A stretch of 64,000 nt of DNA from Piezodorus guildinii (taxonomy: Eukaryota > Arthropoda > Insecta > Hemiptera > Pentatomidae): positions 8,699,344-8,763,343 of the forward strand of contig CM041298.1 in the NCBI GenBank assembly GCA_023052935.1. The letters run 5' to 3'. The notes under the pieces are model-generated. The model had not been told where the DNA came from, ran no database searches, and worked only from the letters and a program-made list of their open reading frames with translations. This document shows positions 56,601 through 64,000 of this stretch, in pieces (the first letter of the stretch is position 1; each line of letters begins with the position of its first letter). Both the position numbers and the translations under genes were made by a program.

Positions 56601-59600
56601 AAACACATCTCCACTAGGTTTACTAACTTTCTAGGTATGCCCTGTTCAATCATGATGTTATACAGCTTCTGACGGTCTATTGAATCATAAGCCTTTTTAA
56701 AATTGATCAATAGTAGAGCGATTCCGCCTAAAACCACATTGGTTGTCTCCGATAATTTTCTCAGCATATTCCGTGATTCGTCTAGTTAGTATTAATGATA
56801 ATATTTTATAGCATACTGGGAGAAGAGATCCCACGATAGTTGTTGTGAGTATAAACTTTTATATTGTTGGGAAAAAAAAATTAATTATTTGAAAAAATTT
56901 TACAGTTAGCAAAAAAGTGTTCATACACCAGCGAAATGAAAGATGGTGCTACCAAAATGGATTGTATTGTCGATACTGATCTAGTTTTAAAGTGTTTAAT
57001 TATTATTATTTAAGATTAAATCATTATTAAAATCGAATTTCTTTATTTAGATTTATCATCTTTCATTTTTGACCATTTGGCTCATTTATGGTCTGTATAT
57101 GTATAAGGGATTATGTATTGGGTGAAATATTTTGAGCTTATAACAAACTGTTCTAACAACTTCAAAATTTTGATTGTAGGAGAAATACTTTTTTTTTTTT
57201 TTTTTTTTGTTAATTAGAATTTATAGGTTTCTAATTTTCATTACTTGTAAAACTTCTTTTGAAATAAAAATTATAAACATGCATGCGGAGTATTTTGTGT
57301 TATTGGACTGATCAATTTAATTTATGATTTAAGGGTGGTTGACTGTGTGTAGATATTGATGAGAAATTAATGCAGGATGCAGTCATCAAAAACACTTAAT
57401 TAACTGTTTTGATGACTTCATCCCAAATCAACTTTTCCTCAACTTGAATAGTTCTTAGGAGTTAGTAGGAACTCTTGTAAAACGGTTTAACTGAAACTTT
57501 TTGAAAAACATTCTATAACTGTTTCAGACTTTGGTTTAAAATTATAAAACTACTAATTTTATTATTTATCAATTGAAATTTTATTATTTACTGTTATTAT
57601 TATTTTTTTTTTCAGGGTATTAATTCTAGGTTCCAGCTGACTCTGTCCGATGTTTCCGGAGCCTTTGACGTTGAGCCTTCAACTGGCTCTGGTTCGACGG
57701 CTGTTAGTATTCGTGTGGTAAACGGGCCGCTTGATTATGAAAATCCGAATAATAGAAAGTTCATTTTACTGGTAAGAATTGTTTTTCTGTCAAGATAAAA
57801 AAATATACATTTTCACCTATTTTTAATTTAGGGTATTAAAAGTTATTAAGTTATAAAAAGTATTTCTTGCAAAATGTAGGACTCCCCAGTCACATCATAC
57901 AATTAGCCACAGTAGCACGGAGTGATGTTAAATGAATTAAGTTATATTAATTGAACCAAAGCACAAGAATTACACCTTCAGAAGAATAGATTAGTACTTC
58001 ATTAATAGATTGCACCACTCCCAAATGGAATAATATCAGGAAGGCTACAAGGTTTTTTTGACAATCCTAACCTGAAGATTGGAGAAAGAATCATAAAGCT
58101 TGATTAATTTAATTTAAATACTTAATTTTCATTATCCTTAATAAAATTTAATATGAATATAAAAACCTGGTGTGTACAACACACGACTTTCACTTACATC
58201 CGTTGTTAAAATCAATTTAATAATTTTAAAATACATTTAAAGATACAAATAAATGGTTAAATAAATAATTATTTAGAATTTCAATAGAAACATGTGTCTA
58301 ATTAAATAATCTATTATGTTTCTATCTATAACAATCAGTTAGCTTTATCGGCTTTTCATCACTCTACATTAACCTTTAAAATTCCGTGAATTAGATATTA
58401 TTTTTTCGAAAATCTTTAGCTATCCAACAGTATATTACTATTTTTTTGTTCAAAAACACAAAAATTGTATTAAAAAGTATGTTTGCACTTTTCTCGTTTA
58501 GTTGTTAATCAAATTCGCTTAACTTGCATATTTTCCTGTTGTTGTTTTTTCAATGCTAATAAGATGATGTATCAATTTTTTTTTAATCTTCAAAATTAAC
58601 GGTACTTTAGAGGAATAAAATTAAACTATCGGCATTTAAGCCCTGTCAGACTATTTCTATCAGAATGAAACCTACATCATATTAAAGCCCATCAAATTTT
58701 ACATCAATATTTATATAGTTTAATCAAAATGGCATTTTGGAGAAAATTGTAAAAAGATACAAAATGCATGGTATAAAGTAAATCTTCCGGTCAGCTGATT
58801 TTGAAGTTGCTATAACATCTCGGGCCTATAGTTGTCTTAAATATGAACTTCAGTTTCATAGGACTTTTCGTTTTCACCTGGAGTTACCATACACACAGAC
58901 CTTTTTGGAAGACTTGGTTATTTGGACTTAAGGAACCCTGAAACATGTATTTCTGTTGAAAACTGGAATTCTAAAATTTTCACAATCACAATACTTTCCC
59001 TTACTATATATTTCATACATAGGTAAGGAAAGTAAACATCAGCCCAATTATTTTCTACCTCAGAAACTACTGTATTTTTTTCAGATATTAGGAATAAAAA
59101 AAAATATGAATATATTTATTATTATTCCCCATTGTTTGTGAATCGTTTTTTCAGATCATTGCCGAAGAAACAGAAACCCCTCAAAAGCTCTCATCTACCG
59201 CTACAGTAACCATTGAAATAACTGACGCTAACGACAATGTACCAGAATTCGACAGAGAGGCTTACAGCGCTTCAGTTGACGAAACTGCAATCCCAGGCGA
59301 TCCTGTGACTACGATCACTGCCACCGACGTAGATACTGGTTCCTTTGGCACCAAAGGCATTGTTTACGATCTTGTCGGTCATGGTGCAGAGAAGTACTTA
59401 ATATATCATTTTAATTATTTATTTTTTCTTATTAAATTAAAAATATTGTTAATATATAATTATTTTATTTTAGATTTAACATTAATAAGAAGACTGGATT
59501 GATAACAGTTGCTCCCTGCCAAATGCCTGGATCTCCGCAGTGCTTGGACTTCGAAACCAAACCTGTTTATTACCTCAATTTACAAGTGAGTTCTTCATTA

Positions 59601-62600
59601 TAACTTTATTATTGCATTAAATCATTAGATTAAACTTGCTATATTGATGTAAAATTTAATGGGCTTTAATATCACGTAGGTTTCATTCTGATTGAAATAG
59701 ACTGACAGGGCTTAAATGCCGATATTTTAAATTTTCTGCCTCTAAACCATCTTTAATTTTGTACATTTCAAAAGATTAACCGTATCATCTTAATGACATT
59801 GATGAAGGATGGCTAAATATACAAGTTCGACGAATTTGATGACCAAGTAAAGGATAAAAGAGCTAAACTATTTTTTTATCGTAATTCTTGGTTTACCAAT
59901 AATAAGAACAGTAATAAAGACGTATAATATATCCTTGGAAAGAGAAAGATTTGTGACGAATGGGAAATAAACTTATAATTGATTAAAAATTTAATATAGT
60001 TATATTATTTAATCTAAATCATATGTTTCCAACGAAAATGAATACACGTTTAATTAAAATCAACTACAAATATTTTTAAAATTGAAGTATATTGATTAGT
60101 TTTTAAATTGATTTTAAAAGTCGAGGTAAGTGAAAGTCATGTGTTGCACGCACCTGATTTTTTATTATTCTTGTTAATTTAATTTAAAAGTATCGAGTCA
60201 TACTTAACTTCATTTGAATTAATTTTCAATTTCGAAATTAATTGAGCAATTCTTTAAGGTGGGAAATTCAAATCTTCACTTCATAATAGCATTTTCGAAT
60301 TGATGGTACAGAATATCATTACACTAAAAACCGTAAATGATATTTTTGAGTTGTTATTTTATATTATGAAAGTTATGTGATAATTTTCTATTTTCCTGTC
60401 TCTAGGCAACTGACAATGAAGGTGACGGTCAGACAAAAGTAGTCCCATTGCAGATTTCTTTGAACGACAACAACGATAATCCGCCGTCTTTTACATCAGA
60501 CACTTACAAGGCCATCATAGACGAGGGATCTGCCAAGTTCGAACCTCCTCTTTTTGTTCAGGTTAGATATCCTATCAATTAGTACAATTTACTTTATTTG
60601 AAAATATCTGATTTTTTTTAAATATTTGAATATATATCTTCATTTTCAGGCACGGGACGTTGACAAAACTTCTGAAGTAATTTATTCAATCATTGACGGA
60701 AATGTTAACAACTTGTTCTCCATCGATCCGCTGTCAGGTGAAGTTACCGTGACTGATAGAAATGGGCTGGATATGACCAACGTTTCATCTGATACAATTC
60801 ACCTTATCATACAAGTAAGGAATGTTTTTTTACATGTATTATTTATGTAATTAATGCATTTAATCTTTTATGGGACAAAATTTAGTTCCAAATAAATAAC
60901 TGTAAATGTTTTCAAGAAGTGTTTTCTCTTGTTCCCGCAGAAACCATAAATGGTAGAGCTCATTAATAGTCACTGATTTTTAAAAAACTGTTTTTATTAT
61001 AGGCATCTGATGGTGTGTTTAAAGTCAACTGCTCGGCAGACATAACTGTTCTCGACGTCAACAACAATCAGCCCATATTCGAACAATCGGAGTACGCCAT
61101 TACCGTTCCAGAAGATTCTCCGCCAGGTAAACCTTTCAGTCTCAATATTATTTTTTATCCTGCTCAATAACTGATCAATTATCACTTGATAAGTTATCCC
61201 TGCCGATATACCTACTGGTGTCACTTCTCAGCCAGTAAACAGCACGGAGTATGGATGAGACCAAAGCTGGTCTCCTCTTTCTCTCAGACAATAAACCTTC
61301 TCTCACTCCCTTCACAGTTTTCGGTCATTATTATTGTTTATGCATCAAGCATAGTAGTAATCTTTACAATTATCATTTTACTATCTCAGTGTAACTCATA
61401 TTTTTCGTACAGACAATTATAAGTGGCATGCTCTCGAGCGGGTAAACCATCCAGTTTGTATTAGCCAAAGATGGGCTAACAAAAAAAATCTGCATGCTAT
61501 AGAATTAAGGGATTGATATTGTTTGTTAGTGTTTCTGTCATAATTAATTGATGATATATATTGGGTTGTGTCACATGAAATGTCCGTTTTCAAGGTAAAG
61601 GATTTTTATTAAAAATACGATATGAAAACAAGATAATTTTATTCGAAGTATTTACCTTCTTTTTCTACACATTTTTTCCAACGTGACACCAACTTTTTTA
61701 TCCCCGAACTGAAAAACTCTGAGCTTTGAAGTGAAACAAAATCTGAAAACGCACTTTTCACATGATCATCATTTTCAAAAAGTTTTCCTTTGACGAAGTT
61801 GTCTAAATTCCTGAACAGGTGGTAATCTGTTGGAGACAAGTTGGGAGAATATGGTGGGTGGGGAAGAACTTCGTAGTCCAGTTCTTTCAATTTTTGCACG
61901 GTATGTTTTGAAACATGCTGCTCAGTGAGATCATGTGGTACCCATGTATCGAGCTTTTTTACTTTCCCAATACATTTTAAATGTCTGGAAACGGTAGATG
62001 CACTTGCATTTAGTTGTGCTGAGAGTCCTCTAACTGTTTGGTAGGGGTTTCCTTCTACTGTATTTTTTAGGACATCGTTGTCTATTACGGACGGAGGTCT
62101 TCCTCGGGGCAAGTTTTCCAAGTTGGTATTCTCAGCTGAAAACTTAGCAAACCAACGGCGAATGGTCCGTTCATTAACACTCCCTTCCCAAATTTACCAT
62201 TAAATGTTTTTTGTTTATTTATTTAATGTCACTTTATGCTACTATGGCTAATCGGATGATGCTATAGTAGGAGTCCTAACTTTTGCCTATCCAGGTTTTA
62301 TTGGGATAGGGATCTTTAACGAGTACCTGACATTGCACAGGCACGGGACCAACTCTTAACGTCCCCTCTGAAGGACGGTATTACTAAGGATTTTTTACTC
62401 CCATTAAAAAATCCCAGGACCACCTGGGGGTGGGAACCATTAATTGTTGACTCTCAGTATCCAGAACCTCGTCCTCTTACCAAAAGAATTTATTTATTTT
62501 TCTATGTTTTTCACAGGATTTCCTTTTTAACTACTTACTATAATGTTAATGTTTCATTGAAACCATAGGATGAAGTAGTCGGGAGTCGGTAGTTTTTTTT

Positions 62601-63129
62601 TTATATTTTAATTTTGCCAACGTTTCAGCTCAAATTTGAGAGCCATCAGCTGGGCATTACTGAGCTGTGTCAAGCATAAACTCAGAGTTTATGATAAAGT
62701 TATATATTAAATAAGTTTATTGTATATTTATTATAAATATGTTAAAACTGTGTGATAATTCACTATGCCAACTTATCAGACTTTGTGCAGGTTCAAGTCC
62801 GTATGTCTGTTTGGTTTTATCCTTGATAATGGCTTGCCTGTTTGAACAGTACAAATATTGACTAAAATTGTCTACTAATTCCTGATTATTCTTCCTTTGA
62901 TTAATGGCTTATGTTATTCTTTTTGTTACTTTTACAGGAACAAGTGTTGAAACCGTAGTCGCCCATGACGCCGATACAGGAATAAATTCTAAACTCCTCT
63001 ACAGGATAGAGAAAGGAGGATTCGATGATTTCGGGATCGACAACAGAACTGGAGTCGTCAGCGTCATATCTAAGTTGGATTATGACCGCAGGGATAGTTA
63101 CCTTATCCATATCATCGCTGTTGATGGAG
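47558..63129 (+). CDS. Cad87A: Cadherin-87A-like protocadherin, first 15 coding exons (gene continues right)
   Basis: Single-pass cadherins of this family act in calcium-dependent contacts at the plasma membrane; the Drosophila protein is close to 2,000 residues, so about 40 percent is seen here. Coding exons: 47558-47612, 51688-51896, 53375-53491, 53579-53704, 54193-54327, 54801-54993, 55370-55482, 55566-55763, 57616-57771, 59155-59393, 59474-59585, 60406-60561, 60650-60814, 61003-61126, 62938-63129. They join without a frame break into about 763 residues: signal peptide (1-22), then EC repeats ending at DVNDNPP (117), DIQDTPP (229), DVNDEPP (343), DANDNVP (458), DNNDNPP (572), DVNNNQP (676), and a partial seventh. 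The segments [20 protein letters not shown] and [16 protein letters not shown] match my memory of Drosophila Cad87A, which is why I name it. The transmembrane and cytoplasmic parts lie outside the window. Introns are loaded with transposons. Confidence 0.85.
47613..47999. other. Intron 1, proximal AT-rich part
   Basis: No repeat or regulatory element identified between exon 1 and the first LINE remnant. Confidence 0.4.
48000..48445 (+). mobile_element. L-C LINE 3' end in intron 1
   Basis: Matches 22420-22130 in reverse complement ([21 protein letters not shown] translation) and ends CAGTTGTAAATACCAATAAA with a short A tail. Confidence 0.7.
48475..49230 (+). mobile_element. Decayed LINE RT remnant, RTE-related
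   Basis: [17 protein letters not shown] is readable across a frameshift, then [19 protein letters not shown] and [19 protein letters not shown]: the post-catalytic RT and thumb region. It is a different and older family from the RTE-like copies with [11 protein letters not shown]. Confidence 0.55.
49560..50720 (+). mobile_element. L-C LINE remnant split by a mariner
   Basis: 49560-49749 codes a diverged L-C C-terminus and 50644-50720 holds the matching 3' end (ATACAATTGTAAATTTCAAT). A mariner occupies the gap exactly. Confidence 0.5.
49750..50641 (+). mobile_element. mariner element of a second family (mar-2), 892 bp
   Basis: Terminal repeats of about 29 bp begin TTGGGTTGATACAAAATTAA at the left and agree on the right with one change; TA on both sides. 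The transposase starts at 49939 ([20 protein letters not shown]), shifts frame near 50050, continues [18 protein letters not shown], and ends with [20 protein letters not shown] and [16 protein letters not shown]. The second and third catalytic aspartates remain 34 residues apart; the block with the first is deleted between AAELG and [10 protein letters not shown]. Inactive. Confidence 0.9.
50721..51687. other. Intron 1, distal part
   Basis: AT-rich, no repeat recognised. Confidence 0.45.
51688..51896 (+). CDS. Cad87A: Cad87A exon 2: EC1 first part
   Basis: Encodes the mature N-terminus and most of EC1: [59 protein letters not shown] and LDRE are calcium-binding signatures. Ends in phase 0. 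Confidence 0.9.
52215..53165 (+). mobile_element. L-D LINE remnant in intron 2, split by a SINE
   Basis: Decayed RT C-terminus ([20 protein letters not shown] readable at about 52290) to 52701, resuming at 53036 and ending with TTAGGGGATGAAATGTCCCA, GAATAAA and (ATTC)n. The SINE-C lies between. Confidence 0.55.
52702..53025 (-). mobile_element. tRNA-derived SINE, family SINE-C, 10-bp target duplication
   Basis: The minus strand starts GGGGAGCGGCATGGTCTAGT and has an A box (TGGTCTAGTGGG, 53010-52999) and a B box (GGTTCGAATCC, 52966-52956). ACAAGATCTC flanks it at 52692-52701 and 53026-53035. Its distal end is a T run on the minus strand, not an A tail. It resembles a tRNA but is a SINE. Confidence 0.8.
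53375..53491 (+). CDS. Cad87A: Cad87A exon 3: EC1 end
   Basis: [14 protein letters not shown] and the interdomain calcium motif [13 protein letters not shown]. Phases 0 and 0. Confidence 0.9.
53579..53704 (+). CDS. Cad87A: Cad87A exon 4: EC2 first part
   Basis: [20 protein letters not shown] and [20 protein letters not shown]. The donor ATG|GTTTGT is weaker than the others. Phases 0 and 0. A cysteine here and one in exon 5 may pair. Confidence 0.8.
54193..54327 (+). CDS. Cad87A: Cad87A exon 5: EC2 middle
   Basis: [20 protein letters not shown] through [17 protein letters not shown]. The usual LDRE of a cadherin repeat is replaced by LNYSER. Phases 0 and 0. Confidence 0.85.
54510..54780 (+). 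mobile_element. L-D LINE remnant in intron 5
   Basis: [20 protein letters not shown] is a diverged C-terminus like that at 15650-16190. It reaches almost to the acceptor of exon 6. Confidence 0.45.
54801..54993 (+). CDS. Cad87A: Cad87A exon 6: EC2 end and EC3 start
   Basis: [20 protein letters not shown] closes EC2; [20 protein letters not shown] opens EC3. Donor CGA|GTAAGT, phase 1. Confidence 0.9.
54994..55369. other. Intron 6
   Basis: AT-rich, nothing recognised. Confidence 0.5.
55370..55482 (+). CDS. Cad87A: Cad87A exon 7: EC3 middle
   Basis: [20 protein letters not shown] and [18 protein letters not shown], with LDRE intact. Phases 1 and 0. Confidence 0.9.
55566..55763 (+). CDS. Cad87A: Cad87A exon 8: EC3 end and EC4 start
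   Basis: [20 protein letters not shown] closes EC3; [20 protein letters not shown] opens EC4. Its donor GTT|GTGAGT lies inside the 13-bp target duplication of an RTE-like LINE. Phases 0 and 0. Confidence 0.9.
55773..56840 (-). mobile_element. RTE-like LINE at the exon 8 splice donor, longest copy, 13-bp target duplication
   Basis: The minus strand reads through RT motifs with a frame break: [60 protein letters not shown], and a damaged catalytic box [10 protein letters not shown]. The C-terminal block [20 protein letters not shown] and a (TAT)n tail follow. TGTTGTGAGTATA occurs at 55760-55772 and 56841-56853. The catalytic D to N change and frameshifts make it inactive. Confidence 0.9.
56854..57309. 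other. Intron 8, AT-rich remainder
   Basis: T run at 57188-57210; no repeat identified. Confidence 0.4.
57310..57400 (+). repeat. Fragment of the hammerhead-associated repeat flank
   Basis: GGTTGACTGTGTG, GAGAAATTAATGCAGGATGC and AGTCATCAAAAACACTTAAT parallel 7425-7490. The ribozyme-like part itself is absent. Confidence 0.4.
57616..57771 (+). CDS. Cad87A: Cad87A exon 9: EC4 middle
   Basis: [20 protein letters not shown] and [17 protein letters not shown], with LDYE in place of LDRE. Phases 0 and 0. Confidence 0.9.
57875..57940 (+). mobile_element. SINE-A tail fragment in intron 9
   Basis: TAGGACTCCCCAGTCACATC, TTAGCCACAGTAGC and GTGATGTTAAATGAATTAAG. Confidence 0.5.
58157..59033 (+). mobile_element. 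Helentron-like element in intron 9, complete ends
   Basis: AAAAACCTGGTGTGTACAAC and ACTTTCACTTACATCC at the 5' end, hairpin TTACTATATATTTCATACAT and GGTAAGGAAAGTAAA at the 3' end. Its 3' end lies about 120 bp upstream of the exon 10 acceptor. Confidence 0.75.
59155..59393 (+). CDS. Cad87A: Cad87A exon 10: EC4 end and EC5 first part
   Basis: [20 protein letters not shown] then [20 protein letters not shown]. Donor GAA|GTACTT is weak but exon 11 continues the frame exactly ([11 protein letters not shown]). Ends in phase 2. Confidence 0.85.
59474..59585 (+). CDS. Cad87A: Cad87A exon 11: EC5 middle
   Basis: [20 protein letters not shown] and [15 protein letters not shown]. Phases 2 and 0. Confidence 0.9.
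59622..60163 (-). mobile_element. Helentron-like element in intron 11, hairpin end missing
   Basis: ATTAAACTTGCTATATTGAT through ATGCCGATATTTTAAATTTT to AGGTAAGTGAAAGTCATGTG and GCACGCACCTGATTTTTT. The variant resembles the second unit at 41099-41730. Confidence 0.7.
60406..60561 (+). CDS. Cad87A: Cad87A exon 12: EC5 end and EC6 start
   Basis: [20 protein letters not shown] and [20 protein letters not shown]. Phases 0 and 0. Confidence 0.9.
60650..60814 (+). CDS. Cad87A: Cad87A exon 13: EC6 middle
   Basis: [20 protein letters not shown] and [20 protein letters not shown]. Phases 0 and 0. Confidence 0.9.
61003..61126 (+). CDS. Cad87A: Cad87A exon 14: EC6 end and EC7 start
   Basis: [20 protein letters not shown] then [20 protein letters not shown]. 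The linker reads DVNNNQP, with N replacing the D of the usual DxNDNxP. Ends in phase 1. Confidence 0.9.
61127..61560. other. Intron 14, proximal part
   Basis: A GC-richer segment at 61190-61320 is unassigned; otherwise nothing seen. Confidence 0.4.
61561..62190 (-). mobile_element. mariner element (mar-1) in intron 14, right end lost
   Basis: TTGGGTTGTGTCACATGAAA at the left with TA. The minus-strand frame 62121-61639 is open for 160 codons: [45 protein letters not shown] joined directly to [13 protein letters not shown], then [20 protein letters not shown] and [18 protein letters not shown]. The join removes the part with the first two catalytic aspartates, so the long frame is not a working transposase. 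Confidence 0.85.
62205..62440 (-). mobile_element. SINE-A in intron 14, head truncated
   Basis: TTTATTTATTTAATGTCACT to CCAGGACCACCTGGGGG. The inverted B box and tRNA-like head are lost. Confidence 0.7.
62575..62680 (-). repeat. Hammerhead-associated repeat, degenerate motif
   Basis: The minus strand at 62656-62614 reads CTGATGGCTC, loop, GAGCTGAAAC, GTT, GGC. The core A after CTGATG is missing and GTC is GTT. Confidence 0.45.
62938..63129 (+). CDS. Cad87A: Cad87A exon 15: EC7 main part
   Basis: [40 protein letters not shown] and [20 protein letters not shown]. Donor GAG|GTAATT, phase 1. The next exon lies beyond base 64000. Confidence 0.9.
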
Positions 63130-63199
63130 GTAATTTATCGGTTATTACTTTATTATTTAGTTGAGGATGTATAGTCGACTGTTGGAAATTTTGTAGGCA

Positions 63200-63694
63200 G
63201 AAATAATTGGGAGTCAGTCTCAAAATTTTTCAATTATGCCAACGTTTCGGCTCAAACTTGTGAGCCATGAGCAGGGCTGCTAACATCAAAATAACTGAAG
63301 AGATACATATCAGTACACATGACAATGAAAAATTATTATGAATGTAGTGACAATTAAATTAAAAGATTAGAGATATACAGAAATATTTCAAGTACAAATA
63401 ATGAAAACATGATAATTAAAAAACATTTCTTATTTTCTTAAAAATTCTGGGTGAACTGGGATTCAAACTGATAACCTTTAGCGTGATAAACATTAATAAA
63501 ATAAAAAACATTGTTGATTTATGATGTTTTCATTATTTGTATTTAAAATATTTCTGTATATCTGTCATCTTTTAATTTAATTTTCACTACATTCATAATA
63601 ATTTTTCATTGTCATGTATACTGATATGTATCTCTTTTGTTATTTTGTTGTTGCAGCCCTTATGATGGCTCACAATTTTGATCTGAAACATCGG
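63200..63694. repeat. Foldback structure in intron 15 with hammerhead-like motifs in both arms
   Basis: 63237-63425 and 63515-63694 are inverted copies: TACAGAAATATTT on the left against AAATATTTCTGTA on the right, GACAATGAAAAATTATTATG against CATAATAATTTTTCATTGTC. The loop of about 90 bp holds a decayed SINE-like piece. Each arm has a degenerate hammerhead-like motif at its outer end (63278-63237 minus, 63655-63694 plus). Confidence 0.7.
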
Positions 63695-64000
63695 TAATAT
63701 GTACTTTTTATTAATTAGTTATTGTCTAGTCTCAAGCCAAATCAAATTATTTATTTATTTTGGGTTGTACAATTTGCATCACATACTGAAACTTAAAACT
63801 TCTACACACCAGTGCTCTCTATCCCTGCAGTTCTCCCCTGGCTGCGTCTTCCTCGCTTTCGCCTCACCTCCAGGCAGTACTTGAGCAGTCCTTGTGTGGC
63901 CGTATCACATCAGTCTTTTCTTTGAAATTTCATTAAGGATGTACAGTTCCTGAAATCCATTTCCCAAGCCAATAATATCTTTTCAGATCATTTTCGCACT
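63695..64000. other. Unassigned end of window
   Basis: 63790-64000 is GC-richer and one frame reads FIKDVQFLKSISQANNIFSD at the very end, which has the feel of an RT-associated segment but cannot be assigned. It lies within the Cad87A intron after exon 15. Confidence 0.25.

Overview
The window looks like nuclear DNA of an arthropod, most likely an insect. It is AT-rich, full of decayed transposable elements, and has short coding exons with GT-AG introns. The one host gene I can name is the 5' part of a Cadherin-87A (Cad87A)-type protocadherin on the + strand. Fifteen coding exons run from about 47.5 kb to 63.1 kb and the gene continues past the right edge. They encode a signal peptide and about seven extracellular cadherin (EC) repeats in about 763 residues, all with compatible splice phases.

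Left part (1-47 kb): almost entirely repeats. A Jockey-like LINE with an intact reverse transcriptase (RT) frame enters from the left edge. Beyond it lie RTE-like LINEs with very short 3' UTRs and (TTA)n tails, an older LINE family with YADD RT (here L-C), a third LINE family (L-D), several tRNA-derived SINE families (SINE-A is the most abundant), mariner elements of two families, a hAT-type MITE, classical Helitron ends (TC...CTAG) and many copies of a non-autonomous family with asymmetric inverted termini, a palindromic hairpin at one end and an internal GT microsatellite. I interpret that last family as Helentron-like (HINE-like). Several elements are nested. A few short open segments with good splice signals (4522, 10291, 16998, 20661, 20766, 46991, 47097) may be exons of an unrecognised + strand host gene that ends about 0.4 kb before Cad87A; this is tentative.

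Right part (47.5-64 kb): Cad87A exons separated by introns that have taken up LINE, SINE, mariner and Helentron-like copies. One RTE-like copy landed on the 5' splice site after exon 8 and its target-site duplication copied that splice donor. Hammerhead-ribozyme-like motifs occur in a dispersed repeat (canonical core near 40.1 kb) and in both arms of a foldback structure in the intron after exon 15.

No prokaryotic operons, rRNA genes, true tRNA genes or CRISPR arrays are visible. Family names come from motif recognition by eye; no database search was run.
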